Shown: positions 8,934-17,674 of the stretch, piece by piece
Layout of the letters: each line of letters starts with the position of its first letter
Numbering within the stretch: the first letter of the stretch is position 1
Assembly (NCBI GenBank): GCA_019636735.1
Contig: JAHBWY010000002.1
Coordinates: 62,001-126,000 of the forward strand
Direction of reading: 5' to 3'
Length of the DNA stretch: 64,000 nt
DNA from: Phycisphaeraceae bacterium
GTDB lineage: Bacteria > Planctomycetota > Phycisphaerae > Phycisphaerales > SM1A02
Made by a program: the position numbers and the translations under genes
Notes under the pieces: model-generated
Database searches by the model: none
Told to the model about the DNA's origin: nothing
Seen by the model: only the letters and a program-made list of their open reading frames with translations

Positions 8934-9764
8934 GGCGGCGGGCAGCACTGGTCGCTCGGTCGTCGCAGGCTCGCTGCGCAACGCTTCGCGCGCGGCGGAT
9001 TCATAGGGATCGCTGTCGTCGGCCCGCAGCAGCACCTCGAGCTTCGCCTCCTGCTCGATGCGGATCTGCTCAAGTCGCCCCTCGAGCTGACCGAGGTTGC
9101 CGACGCGCGTGCCGCGCTCGTACTCGGCGAGGACCTTCGCCTGCTCCTGCGCCATCTGGATCAGGCGCTGGTTCCGACCCACGGCGTCGATCTGACGGTC
9201 GAGCGTCGCCAGCTTGATCTGGAAGTCGGCATGCTCGCGCTCGAGTCGCGACAGCACGGCACCGAGCTTCGCTCGCTGATCACGCAGCATGGTGAGCTGG
9301 CGCTCGCCGCCGTGAAGGCGATCCTGGTGCGAGCCGCGGATCTGCTGGATGCGCTTCGCCTCGGCGCGCAGGCTCGACCCATCTGAGCTGCCAAGGCGAG
9401 TGCGGACGACCGCCGGCGATGAACCGGCGAGCGCCGCATCGACCTGGTCGAGATCGGCCGTGGTCATCGCGACGACTCGACGGCTGATCTCGCAGTCCTG
9501 CTCAAGTTGATGGATCTGTCGGTCCAGTTGCGCCATCTCACCTCGCAACTGGCCAATGCGTCCGGGATACTCGGCGCCAAGCTGCTCAAGCTGACGACGC
9601 AGCGCCACCGGGTCCTCGACGAAGCGATCAACAGTGTTCTGCCCCCAGCTGCGGATCTGCGCCATGGCCGCGCCGACACGCTGCGGACCCACGACAAGGG
9701 CAACGGCGCCCAAGCCGAGTCCGGCGATGAGCGACCAGCGAAGAAGAGAACGAGTCACGCACAT
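8880..9764 (-). CDS. Exported or membrane-anchored coiled-coil protein, unknown role
   Basis: This 294-residue protein has an N-terminal hydrophobic segment (LIAGLGLGAVALVVG, about 12-26) and then long heptad-like helices at about 55-230, with many Q, E, R and L residues, for example RRQLEQLGAEY and QIHQLEQDCEI. It is probably anchored in or exported across the inner membrane with an elongated coiled coil outside. It has a good ribosome site (AAAGGAG, revcomp of 9769-9775) a few bases before ATG 9764. The stop overlaps the end of the DUF1570 gene. I do not recognise a named family; resemblance to phage-shock-type coiled coils is only superficial. Confidence 0.65.
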   Translation of the reverse strand: MCVTRSLLRWSLIAGLGLGAVALVVGPQRVGAAMAQIRSWGQNTVDRFVEDPVALRRQLEQLGAEYPGRIGQLRGEMAQLDRQIHQLEQDCEISRRVVAMTTADLDQVDAALAGSSPAVVRTRLGSSDGSSLRAEAKRIQQIRGSHQDRLHGGERQLTMLRDQRAKLGAVLSRLEREHADFQIKLATLDRQIDAVGRNQRLIQMAQEQAKVLAEYERGTRVGNLGQLEGRLEQIRIEQEAKLEVLLRADDSDPYESAAREALRSEPATTERPVLPAASLQAKLSGPAPVGALRP

Positions 9765-9942
9765 GGAAGGCTCCTTTCGGGCCCGGTTGTCGTCGCGCCA
9801 CCGTGGGCGACGGACCGGGTGCTCCGTTGCCCGGTGATTGGGGGAGCCTTTCTGAGCCTTTCACCACGGTCCGCAATTTGTGCAGATGTGGAGTTTGCTC
9901 CTTCTGAATGCACTCTTCTGAAGCGTCCGCAGAACCGGGCCG

Positions 9943-9948
9943 TACACT
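9943..9948 (+). promoter_or_regulatory. Putative -10 element TACACT for the sigma factor gene
   Basis: It matches the TAnnnT pattern seen elsewhere in the window. The distance to the chosen ATG (9991) leaves a leader of about 35 nt; an in-frame TTG at 9949 lies right behind it. Confidence 0.35.
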
Positions 9949-9990
9949 TTGAAAGACCGACGGCGGGCCTCCCAAGCAGCGGGCGTGATC

Positions 9991-10788
9991 ATGCTCCACC
10001 CCATTACCACCACCTTCATTGATCGCCTTCGGAATCGCGAGGAGGCCGCCTGGTTTGAGCTCTGGGAGGTGTTCGGTCCCGTGATCCGCGCCCACTTCGC
10101 CAAGTGGGGTCGCGGCTCCATCGGCGCCGAGACGGCCCGCGACCTCACCCAGGAGACTCTGGCCCAACTCTCCGGGTCGATCGAGCGCTTCGATCCGACA
10201 CGAGGCGTGCGGTTCAGCACATGGCTTCTCTCCATCGCCCGTCATGTCTTTGGCGACGAGGTCGATCGCCGCATGGCCGGCAAGCGTGGCGCCGGCAAGC
10301 GTGCGGCGAGCCTCGATGGGATGACACCCAACGACACCGACGCGCTCCTGCCCGATGATGAGTATGAGCGACAGGTCTTCCGCGCGAAGGTCCTCGCATC
10401 CATCCGCGCGGTCGAAGCGCGATCGGACTTCATGATCTTTCAGGTCTTCCAGCTCCGCGTGCTCGAAGGCATGTCGGGACGGGATGTCGCGGAGCGCGTG
10501 GGAGTGAGCGAACCCACCGTGTCGCGCCACGCCGCGAAGGTGCGCGACGCGCTTCGAGCCGAGTTGGTGCGAACGATTTCCGCATACAGCTTCACCGAAG
10601 ATGAATCGCGTGAGGCCGAACGGGCGGGACTTGCCGCGGCGGATGCCGCGTTCGACACGGCCATCGCCGAGATCTACCGGGCGGCATCGCGTGAGGCGAG
10701 GAACCCCGGACCGTCGGCGCCGAAGAGTGGTGGCAGCGGTCAGTCTGCCGCCTGGTCAGGCATCACCTTTCCGCCGAGGTGCGCGTGA
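9991..10788 (+). CDS. ECF-type RNA polymerase sigma factor
   Basis: This is a sigma-70 family factor of 265 residues. Region 2 covers about 10-95 and includes DLTQETLAQL and RFSTWLLSIARHVFGDEVDR. Region 4 covers about 140-205 and contains the helix-turn-helix EGMSGRDVAERVGVSEPTVSRH. About 60 extra residues follow region 4, longer than most ECF factors. In-frame GTG (9985) and TTG (9949) codons are alternative starts; ATG 9991 gives MLHPITTTFI, a normal beginning. Its stop shares a base with the start of the kinase gene. Planctomycetes carry several ECF groups genetically linked to Ser/Thr kinases, so control by that kinase is likely. No anti-sigma factor is seen nearby. Confidence 0.88.
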   Translation: MLHPITTTFIDRLRNREEAAWFELWEVFGPVIRAHFAKWGRGSIGAETARDLTQETLAQLSGSIERFDPTRGVRFSTWLLSIARHVFGDEVDRRMAGKRGAGKRAASLDGMTPNDTDALLPDDEYERQVFRAKVLASIRAVEARSDFMIFQVFQLRVLEGMSGRDVAERVGVSEPTVSRHAAKVRDALRAELVRTISAYSFTEDESREAERAGLAAADAAFDTAIAEIYRAASREARNPGPSAPKSGGSGQSAAWSGITFPPRCA

Positions 10789-12977
10789 TGTCGCCGGTCT
10801 CCGCAGGAGGTGAAGTCTTCACCGCCATCGCGATGATCCTGCTCGGCCTCTTCGCGGTCGGCGTGGTCATCACGGTGCTCGTGCTCGGCATCGGCCTGAT
10901 CTTTCGATTGATCGCGCGGCTCTTCGCGTGCGTCTTCGGGGTCATCGGCGATGTCGTCGGCGCCGCGGTGAACCTGCTGGTCGCTCCGATCAACCTGGCG
11001 CGAGCGGTCGTGCTTCTGGTCTTCGCCCGGTTCCCCAAGGCGGACTTGGCGGCACGGAGCTTTCACAACAATCTCGTCTCATGTGGCCTGCGCCTCTGGA
11101 GCGCCGCTGTGCAGCGCCCCCTGCGCGTGCTTGGCATCGAAGTCCCGCCTGATCGCCGCCGTCAACCAGCGTTCGCGCCGGCGATGGCAGCACCAGGTGG
11201 CGCGTTCCCTGGTGCGCCGCAGCAGGTGATGGCCGATCGACCGGCGCCGCCGCCTCCGCCTCCACCGCCCGTGCCGAACGGCGCCGGGGATGCGTCGCGT
11301 TCACCGTGGCCCGACCCCTTGTCGCTCGTGACGGGCTTCGCGGGATACACGATCGACGGCCGTCTCCCCACGGGCGGATCGGGCGCGAAGCTCTACATCG
11401 CCACACCCGAGCGCGCGAAGCGAGCCTCGCTCAAGGGCATGCCTGAGCGAGTGGTCATCAAGAGCTTTGCGATCGGGGAAGGATCGACGCTCCCGCAGAT
11501 CGTGCGCGAGAGCCGTTCACTCGATGCGGCGCGATCTCTCGGACTTGTTCTTGACCACGCCTTCGAGCCGCATCGCTTCTGGTACGCGATGCCGCACTAC
11601 GAGGGACCTTCACTCGGTCACTTTGCGACGGTCAAGCACCGAGGTGTCGCGGCTGAAGCGGCGCTCCCGGCGGAGGCGCAGCGCGAACTCGTCTCGCTCA
11701 TGGCCGATGTCGTCGAGTCGCTGTCGCGCTTCCACCGCGCCGGTCTCTGGCACAAGGACATCAAGCCCGACAACATCATCGTCAGCCGGGGTCGCGCCCA
11801 GGTCATCGATGTGGGGCTCGTGACGCCGCTCGCGAGCAGTTTCACGCTCACCACGCACGGCACGGAGTACTTCCGCGATCCCGAGATGGTTCGACAGGCG
11901 CTGCGCGGCACCAAGGTCAACGAGGTTGATGGCGCTCGCTTCGACATCTACTCGGCTGGCGCCGTGCTCTACTCGGTGCTCGAGAACACCTTCCCCGCCC
12001 ATGGCGGCCTGAGCGCGTTCACGAAGCCCTCGCCCGAAGCGCTGCGGTGGATCGTGCGCCGCGCCATGGCTGACTACTCCAAGCGATATCCCTCGGCCGA
12101 GGCGATGCTCGCCGATCTCAAGTATCTGCTGGCCGCCGGAGATCTCTCCGCCGTGCGACCCGCGGCCCTTCCCTCGATGCGCGGTGAGTCGGCGCGGAGT
12201 GAGGGCTCTGAGAGGTTTGCGGGCTTCGCTGCGGGTGCGGCCGCAGGCGCCGCCGTCCAGCCCGACTTCGCGGAAGCCGCCCGCATGACCGCGCGCGAAG
12301 CGATGGCTGCGGCCCGCGCGGCATCGCACGAGGCCATGGCCGCGGCACGCGCCGCGTCGCAGGAGGCGGTGGCGTCGCTTCGGTCGGCGCAGTGGCGCCG
12401 ATCGTGGACTGTCTGCCGCACCAAGCGCAGCGGCCGTGCGAGCGAGAGTGCGGCGAGAGCCAAACACAGTGGCTGGTCGCCATGGGCGACGGCGGCGGTC
12501 ACCGTGGCGGCGATCGTCATCTTCGGTACCAAGATCGGGCGAACCAAGGGCGATGGAGCGCCCGTGAAGAACGGCGTGACCTTCATTCAAGGCGTCGAAG
12601 GCAGCGAGCGCTCCTCCGGGCGGCGCGTGACCGTTCGACCGAACGCACGAAGTGCGCGGGCACCGGAAGCGGTCGCTGACTCCATGACTGCGGCGCTGCC
12701 CCGGGGTGATGGCAAGCTGCTCGTCGATCGGGCGGCCATCCTCGCCGGTCCGCTGCCCGAGGCGCTCGAAGCTCAGGCGATCGCAGGCATCGGATCCAAG
12801 GGTTGGTCGCCCGTGATTGGAGATGTCGAGGCCCTCGCGGCCATCGAGCGCCTTCGCGGAAGTTCACCCGAAGTCATTCGCGCCGAACTCGAGCGGCGCG
12901 GCTATGCGGGGCTGGTCCGACTCGAGAACCGCGGCAACGGCGTGCTCGTCACGCCGGTTGCTCTCCCGGCGAAGTGA
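10788..12977 (+). CDS. Membrane-bound Ser/Thr protein kinase
   Basis: This protein has 729 residues. Hydrophobic N-terminal helices (about 10-80) precede a proline-rich linker (150-165) and a kinase domain at about 185-460: Gly-rich loop GGSGAKLYIA, lysine in VVIKSF (about 225), catalytic loop HKDIKPDN (322-329), metal loop DVG (341-343, instead of DFG), and RDPE in place of APE. The catalytic residues are present, so activity is expected. An Ala-rich helical repeat (EAMAAARAAS, about 500-530) leads to a second membrane helix (AATVAAIVIFGTKIG region), then an exported or periplasmic C-terminal domain. The ATG overlaps the sigma-factor stop by one base (TGATG), so the two are co-translated. 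It probably signals across the membrane to the sigma factor. Confidence 0.88.
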   Translation: MSPVSAGGEVFTAIAMILLGLFAVGVVITVLVLGIGLIFRLIARLFACVFGVIGDVVGAAVNLLVAPINLARAVVLLVFARFPKADLAARSFHNNLVSCGLRLWSAAVQRPLRVLGIEVPPDRRRQPAFAPAMAAPGGAFPGAPQQVMADRPAPPPPPPPPVPNGAGDASRSPWPDPLSLVTGFAGYTIDGRLPTGGSGAKLYIATPERAKRASLKGMPERVVIKSFAIGEGSTLPQIVRESRSLDAARSLGLVLDHAFEPHRFWYAMPHYEGPSLGHFATVKHRGVAAEAALPAEAQRELVSLMADVVESLSRFHRAGLWHKDIKPDNIIVSRGRAQVIDVGLVTPLASSFTLTTHGTEYFRDPEMVRQALRGTKVNEVDGARFDIYSAGAVLYSVLENTFPAHGGLSAFTKPSPEALRWIVRRAMADYSKRYPSAEAMLADLKYLLAAGDLSAVRPAALPSMRGESARSEGSERFAGFAAGAAAGAAVQPDFAEAARMTAREAMAAARAASHEAMAAARAASQEAVASLRSAQWRRSWTVCRTKRSGRASESAARAKHSGWSPWATAAVTVAAIVIFGTKIGRTKGDGAPVKNGVTFIQGVEGSERSSGRRVTVRPNARSARAPEAVADSMTAALPRGDGKLLVDRAAILAGPLPEALEAQAIAGIGSKGWSPVIGDVEALAAIERLRGSSPEVIRAELERRGYAGLVRLENRGNGVLVTPVALPAK

Positions 12978-13012
12978 GCGAGCGGGGCGGGCCGACCCCC
13001 CCACGCCCACGG

Positions 13013-13915
13013 CTACGCCCGATCGCGCTTCGGACCGAAGTTCCACTGTTCACCCGGCGTGTATCCGAGGAGCGCGTAGAGCTCCTTGCGGGTCTGCATC
13101 GAGGGAAGCAGCGATCGAACCGTGCCTTCGTGTCGAAGCGTCGCCAGCCCGCGGGTGACCTCACCCATGGCCACACGCATCATGCTGAGGGGGTAGATCA
13201 CCATGCGATAGCCGAGCTCGCCAAAGCGCTCGGCGCTGATGTCGGGCGTCTTGCCGAACTCGGTCATGTTCGCGAGCAACAGGCCCGGACACGCCTTCGC
13301 GAAGCGCGCGAACTCCTCTTCGCTCTCAAGTCCTTCGGGGAAGATCGCATCGGCGCCGGCCCGTCGATACGCGCTGGCGCGCCGGACGGCGGCGTCGAAT
13401 CCCTCGACATGGCGCGCGTCAGTTCGCGCGATGATGACGAACGATGGATCGGGCCGATGGTGCGCCATGGCGCGGACCTTCTCGACCATGTCCTCCTCCG
13501 CAATCAGCTCCTTGCCGTCGAGATGGCCGCAGCGCTTCGGGAAGACCTGGTCTTCGACATGAAGAGCCGCCGCGCCGGCTCTCGCGTACTCAACCACCGT
13601 GCGCACGCATGACTCGACCTCGCCGTATCCGGTGTCGGCGTCGACAACCACGGGCAGCGCCGACGCATCCGCGACTTCGCGAATAGTCCGGCACATCTCC
13701 GTCAGTGTGATGAGGCCGATGTCCGGGTAGCCCGCGACATTCGCCGTCGCACCGCCCGAGATGTAGCAGGCGTCGAAGCCCGCCGCGGCGACGGCCTTCG
13801 CGACGAGCGCATTGAATGCCCCGGGAATCATGACCACGCCGCGCTCGCAGGCCGCGCGGAGTCGCGCCCCTGGTGATGACGACTGCGGACCTGATGAAGG
13901 CGAAGGGGAGGTCAT
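13013..13915 (-). CDS. prpB: Methylisocitrate lyase
   Basis: This is a 300-residue enzyme of the isocitrate lyase/PEP mutase superfamily. It cleaves 2-methylisocitrate to pyruvate and succinate in the methylcitrate cycle. Key signatures are VDADTGYG near 91-98 and the catalytic loop KRCGHLDGK at about 127-135, which is diagnostic for methylisocitrate lyase rather than oxaloacetate decarboxylase. Length matches PrpB. It lies 49 bases downstream of the CpeT-like gene on the same strand and may be co-transcribed with it, divergent from the citrate/methylcitrate synthase at 14781. No clear Shine-Dalgarno site is seen. The synthase next door supports a propionyl-CoA role. Confidence 0.93.
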   Translation of the reverse strand: MTSPSPSSGPQSSSPGARLRAACERGVVMIPGAFNALVAKAVAAAGFDACYISGGATANVAGYPDIGLITLTEMCRTIREVADASALPVVVDADTGYGEVESCVRTVVEYARAGAAALHVEDQVFPKRCGHLDGKELIAEEDMVEKVRAMAHHRPDPSFVIIARTDARHVEGFDAAVRRASAYRRAGADAIFPEGLESEEEFARFAKACPGLLLANMTEFGKTPDISAERFGELGYRMVIYPLSMMRVAMGEVTRGLATLRHEGTVRSLLPSMQTRKELYALLGYTPGEQWNFGPKRDRA

Positions 13916-13964
13916 GAAGTCGCATCCTCGGCAAGGTTCAACATCGAACGGTCACAGTGAGCGG

Positions 13965-14696
13965 TCATGGCGCCGCTCCCGCCGCAGGCAGCGGCGCATC
14001 AGGACGCGTCGAGATGCGAACGAATCGATAGGGTCCCGCGGTTGAACCCCACACTTGCGCGCCATTGGCATCGAAGCCGCGATCCCATGAAGTGATGCCG
14101 CGCTCATCGAGCGTGACTTCGCTGGTGGTGTACGCAGCGCCCTCTCTCGTGCTCACACAGTTCGTGCCCTGCGTGCCACCCGAGAACTTGCTTGCGCCCT
14201 CCTGTCGCAGGAAGACGACGCAGCCACCGAGCGGCTCGAGCAGATCGGGGAGCAACTGCCCTAGGGGAGCCGCCTCTCTCCAGGCACCTGCGTATTGCAG
14301 TGGATCGCCCGGCAGTGACAGGACCATGCTCTCCACCGTGCCATCGGCATCCTGTGAGACGCGATAGACACGCTGTCGATAAGGGCGCTCGGGCATCGAC
14401 GCGAGCGCCTGCTCGACATAGAGCCACTTCGCATCGGTGCGATCGGTCCAGATCGGCGCCATGCGCAGCGTCACCTCGCGGAACGAGGGGTCCTGCTGCG
14501 CCTGCTCACGACTGGTGAAGGTGCCTTGCATGAGCGACGCTGCCTTTGTCGCTGCCTCGCCGTGTGGTGTTGGGGTGGGCGTGCTGCTGCAGGCACCGAG
14601 CGTGCCCGCCAGCAGCGCGAGCGGCGCCGCCGCTCGGATGTGACGGACCATGCCGAGTGGCCCATTCCGCCGCGTGAAGAAGAGGTCGTGGCGCAT
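13965..14696 (-). CDS. CpcT/CpeT-family (DUF1001) lipoprotein
   Basis: This 243-residue protein has a lipoprotein signal ending in LGACSS, then the CpcT/CpeT fold: LMQGTFTSREQA, IWTDRTDAKWLYVEQA, ERPYRQRVYRV, GGCVVFLRQEGASKFSGGT, a C in TNCVS, and the closing DRGFDANGAQVWGS...GPYRFVR. In cyanobacteria this family attaches phycobilins to phycobiliproteins; outside them it occurs as an exported protein of unknown role. Nothing in the window codes for phycobiliproteins. A TACCAT hexamer lies about 10 nt before the ATG. It is divergent from the synthase gene and 49 bases upstream of prpB. Family assignment is good; function is open. Confidence 0.8.
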   Translation of the reverse strand: MRHDLFFTRRNGPLGMVRHIRAAAPLALLAGTLGACSSTPTPTPHGEAATKAASLMQGTFTSREQAQQDPSFREVTLRMAPIWTDRTDAKWLYVEQALASMPERPYRQRVYRVSQDADGTVESMVLSLPGDPLQYAGAWREAAPLGQLLPDLLEPLGGCVVFLRQEGASKFSGGTQGTNCVSTREGAAYTTSEVTLDERGITSWDRGFDANGAQVWGSTAGPYRFVRISTRPDAPLPAAGAAP

Positions 14697-14780
14697 CTCG
14701 GCAGGGATGGTAACGCCCGCGCGTTTCTCCTAGCATGTCTGCCCCGAACCACACTTGAACCCCCACTTGCGAGGTGCCTC

Positions 14781-15953
14781 ATGAACGCCGCTCCAACGAC
14801 TCCCTCCGCGAAGCCGGTCGACACCCGTGGCCTTGCCGGCCAGACGGCCGGTGAAACCACCATCTGCGCCGTCAACCAGACGCAGCTCATCTACCGGGGG
14901 TATGAAATCGCCGACCTCGCCGAGAACGCGACCTTCGAGGAGGTGGCCTACCTTCTCTTGGTGGGCGAGAAGCCCACGGCCGCGCAGCTCAGCGCGTTCA
15001 AGAACGAGCTCGCTGAAATGCGCCCCGTCGACAAGGGAATCCTTGAGATCGTCGGTCGCATCGCGGAGAAGCAGCCCGGGCAGGCCGATGTGCACCCGAT
15101 GAGCATTCTGCGGACGGGCATCTCGCTCCTCTCCCATGTCGACCCGGAGTGTGAAGACAACTCTCCCGAGGCGGAGTTGCGCAAGTCGAAGCGGCTGCTC
15201 GCCAAGATTCCGACGATCATCGGCTACGGCCAGATGCGACGAGACGGCAAGACGCCCGTCTCGCCGGACCCGAATCTCGACCACGCCGCGAACCTGCTCT
15301 GGTGCATGACCGGCGTGAAGCCGGATGCGCTCGCCGCGCGGATCATGGATGTCTCGCTGATCCTCTACGCCGAGCACGACTTCAATGCGAGCACCTTCGC
15401 CTGTCGCGTCATCGCGAGCACCGAGACGGACATGCATTCGGCCGTGTGCGGCGGAGTGGGCGCGCTCAAGGGACCGCTGCACGGCGGTGCGAACGAGATG
15501 GCGATGGAGATGCTCAAGGACATCGATCGCGACTGCGCCGGCGGTCGCATGACCGTGAACGCGTGGATGCAGCGGGCCTTCGAGGAGAAGCGCAAGCTCA
15601 TGGGCTTCGGCCATCGCGTCTACAAGAACGGCGATCACCGCGCCGGCATCCTGCGAGCATGGGGTCTGAAGCTGGCGGAGAAGCTCGGTCCTGATGCGAA
15701 GAAGTGGTTTGACCTGGGCGACGAAGTCCAGGCGATCATGCTCCGCGACAAGAAGATTCATCCGAATGTCGACTTCCCCTGCGGCATGACCTACTTCATC
15801 ATGGGCATTCCCGTGCCGCAGTACACGCCGATCTTCGTGGCGAGCCGCATCACGGGTTGGTGCGCCCACATCATGGAGCAGCACGCAAACAACCGGATCA
15901 TTCGGCCGCTGGCTGAGTACAAGGGACCCACACTTCGAAAGTGGAAGGCCTGA
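14781..15953 (+). CDS. prpC: Citrate synthase family, probable 2-methylcitrate synthase
   Basis: This enzyme of 390 residues condenses an acyl-CoA with oxaloacetate. The start at ATG 14781 gives an N-terminus matching short (about 370-390 aa) citrate/methylcitrate synthases. Catalytic residues are seen in GPLHGGANE (His), MGFGHRVYKNGDHRA (His and substrate Arg) and DFPCGMTYFIMGIP (Asp). The short type II length, the nearby prpB and the 3-hydroxyacyl-CoA dehydrogenase gene four bases downstream favour 2-methylcitrate synthase, but sequence alone cannot exclude citrate synthase, and many such enzymes do both. It is divergent from the CpeT-like gene across an 84-bp spacer that must hold both promoters. 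Confidence 0.88.
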   Translation: MNAAPTTPSAKPVDTRGLAGQTAGETTICAVNQTQLIYRGYEIADLAENATFEEVAYLLLVGEKPTAAQLSAFKNELAEMRPVDKGILEIVGRIAEKQPGQADVHPMSILRTGISLLSHVDPECEDNSPEAELRKSKRLLAKIPTIIGYGQMRRDGKTPVSPDPNLDHAANLLWCMTGVKPDALAARIMDVSLILYAEHDFNASTFACRVIASTETDMHSAVCGGVGALKGPLHGGANEMAMEMLKDIDRDCAGGRMTVNAWMQRAFEEKRKLMGFGHRVYKNGDHRAGILRAWGLKLAEKLGPDAKKWFDLGDEVQAIMLRDKKIHPNVDFPCGMTYFIMGIPVPQYTPIFVASRITGWCAHIMEQHANNRIIRPLAEYKGPTLRKWKA

Positions 15954-15957
15954 TCCC

Positions 15958-16863
15958 ATGAGCACCGCGACCATGACCGCCCCTTCGAGTTCAGCCATGA
16001 CCAGTGTCAAGACGATCGTCATCATCGGAGCCGGGACCATGGGGTCGGGCATTGCGCTGACCGCCGCGCAGCACGGGCTCTCCGCGATCCAGGTCGATGT
16101 CAACGAGAAGCAGCTCGAGACTGCTCGGGGCTACCACCGCAAGACGCTTTCGCGCGCGGTCGAGAAGGGCAAGCTTCAGCAGGCGGACGCCGACGCGGCG
16201 CTCGGTCGCATCCGCTATGCGAGTGCGATCGCCGATGCGAAGGACGCCGATTGGGCGGTCGAGGCGGTCAGTGAGAACGCCGAGCTCAAGAAGCGCATCT
16301 TTCGCGAGATGTCCGCGACCTTCAAGCAGGAGGTCGTTCTGGCCACGAACACTTCAAGCATCTCGATCACCGACATCGCGACGGCCGTGGGTGACGCGGC
16401 GCCGCGGGTGATCGGCATGCACTTCTTCAACCCGGTGCCGGTGATGGCGCTGGTCGAGGTCATTCGCGGCATCGCGACGAGCGATGAGACGACCTCGCGC
16501 ACCATCGAGCTCGCCAAGGCGATGGGCAAGACGCCCGTCACGGCGAATGACCGCGCCGGGTTCGTCAGCAATCGCGTGCTGATGCCGCTCATCAACGAGG
16601 CGTTCCATGCGTGGATGGGTGGCGTGGCGAAGCCCGAGGACATCGATCAGATCATGAAGCTCGGTTGCAACTTCCCGATGGGACCGCTGCGCCTCGCTGA
16701 CTTCATCGGCCTCGATGTCTGCCACGACATCATGATGGTGCTCCACCGCGAGCTGGGTGATCCGAAGTTCTTCCCATGCCCGCTGCTGAGGCAACTGGTG
16801 CAGGCCGGACGCCTGGGCGACAAGAGTGGCCGGGGTGTCTTTGAGTACCCATCCCGAGGGTGA
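15958..16863 (+). CDS. 3-hydroxyacyl-CoA (3-hydroxybutyryl-CoA) dehydrogenase
   Basis: This is a 301-residue NAD-dependent dehydrogenase. The Rossmann motif GAGTMGSGIA lies near residue 22, the acidic residue for NAD near 45, and the catalytic region TNTSSISIT with MHFFNPVPVM (His near 155) in the middle. The substrate-binding C-terminal domain contains DRAGFVSNRVLMPLINEA and ends with GDKSGRGVFEYP, the standard ending of the family. Length is normal for stand-alone 3-hydroxybutyryl-CoA dehydrogenases. It starts four bases after the synthase stop, so both are in one operon, suggesting short-chain acyl-CoA use (butyrate, propionate or beta-oxidation intermediates). ATG 15973 is a possible later start. 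Confidence 0.92.
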   Translation: MSTATMTAPSSSAMTSVKTIVIIGAGTMGSGIALTAAQHGLSAIQVDVNEKQLETARGYHRKTLSRAVEKGKLQQADADAALGRIRYASAIADAKDADWAVEAVSENAELKKRIFREMSATFKQEVVLATNTSSISITDIATAVGDAAPRVIGMHFFNPVPVMALVEVIRGIATSDETTSRTIELAKAMGKTPVTANDRAGFVSNRVLMPLINEAFHAWMGGVAKPEDIDQIMKLGCNFPMGPLRLADFIGLDVCHDIMMVLHRELGDPKFFPCPLLRQLVQAGRLGDKSGRGVFEYPSRG

Positions 16864-16981
16864 GGCGAGCGCCGGGGCGGTGCGGCGTCTGGGTGATCGG
16901 TGGATTCCGCATCGACGCGCCTGATCCGATAGGGGGTGGGGCGCCTCGATGCACGCGACCGTTCGTGTCGCGCGCATCTCG

Positions 16982-16987
16982 TAGGAT
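16982..16987 (+). promoter_or_regulatory. -10 element TAGGAT, leaderless type
   Basis: It lies exactly 6 nt before ATG 16994, with GCCCGC between. The same GCCCGC spacer follows the element at 47006. There is no Shine-Dalgarno site. Confidence 0.6.
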
Positions 16988-16993
16988 GCCCGC

Positions 16994-17671
16994 ATGTTTC
17001 GCGGCGGTCTCCCCGACGATCTCGATCATCTGCTGATTGGGGTGGATCGCCTCGAGAGTGCCATGGAGTGGTTCGAGTCGCGGCTTGGTGTGCGCCCGAA
17101 GGCGGGGGGGCGACATGAGCGCTGGGGCACCCACAATGCGCTGCTCGGCGCCGGCGGAGGCCGTTACCTCGAGATCCTCGCGCTCGATCCTGACGCACCT
17201 GCGGACGCGCGGGCCCTCGGAGCGGAGACCTTCGGGCTGAGCGCGGGCATGTCGACGCATGTCGTGGGGTGGTGCGCGGCCGCACGCGATCTCGGTGCAC
17301 GGGTGGAAGCGGCGGCACGGGGTGGCGTGGACCTTGGCGCGCCGCTTGATGGAGGTCGAGAGCGACCTGACGGATCGAGAGTCAGATGGCGCATCACGCC
17401 GCCGCTGCTTCTGGGAGGGGGGTTGATTCCCTTCCTGATCGAGTGGGGCGAGAGTGTGCACCCTTCGACTGATGCGCCCGAAGGCATTCGGCTGGTGCGT
17501 CTCGAGGGCGAGCATCCCGACCCCGAGCGCATCTGGCGCATGCTCGCCGCGATCGGGAGTCGCCTTTCGGTGAGTCGGGGCCCACGCGCGAGATTGATTG
17601 CCACCATCGAGGGACCTGCGGGTTCGGTCACGCTCGCCGAAGCGCCGAGCGTGCCGGTCCGGAGTCGTTGA
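16994..17671 (+). CDS. Glyoxalase-like (VOC) domain protein
   Basis: This cytoplasmic protein has 225 residues. It opens with DDLDHLLIGVDRLESAMEWFESRLGVRP, the usual first VOC beta-alpha-beta unit with a metal-type His, and continues with GTHNALLGAGGGRYLEI, where a second ligand (Glu) would sit. This matches the Glyoxalase_3 group of VOC proteins of unknown substrate. The solA-like oxidase starts three bases downstream, so the two are translated together and may act on related amines or amino acid derivatives. The start is supported by a TAGGAT element 6 nt upstream. Confidence 0.8.
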   Translation: MFRGGLPDDLDHLLIGVDRLESAMEWFESRLGVRPKAGGRHERWGTHNALLGAGGGRYLEILALDPDAPADARALGAETFGLSAGMSTHVVGWCAAARDLGARVEAAARGGVDLGAPLDGGRERPDGSRVRWRITPPLLLGGGLIPFLIEWGESVHPSTDAPEGIRLVRLEGEHPDPERIWRMLAAIGSRLSVSRGPRARLIATIEGPAGSVTLAEAPSVPVRSR

Positions 17672-17674
17672 GCG

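Noticed and set aside
10788-12977. Pseudokinase
   Set aside because: The DVG instead of DFG looked suspicious, but the Lys, HKD Asp, Asn and metal-binding Asp are all present.
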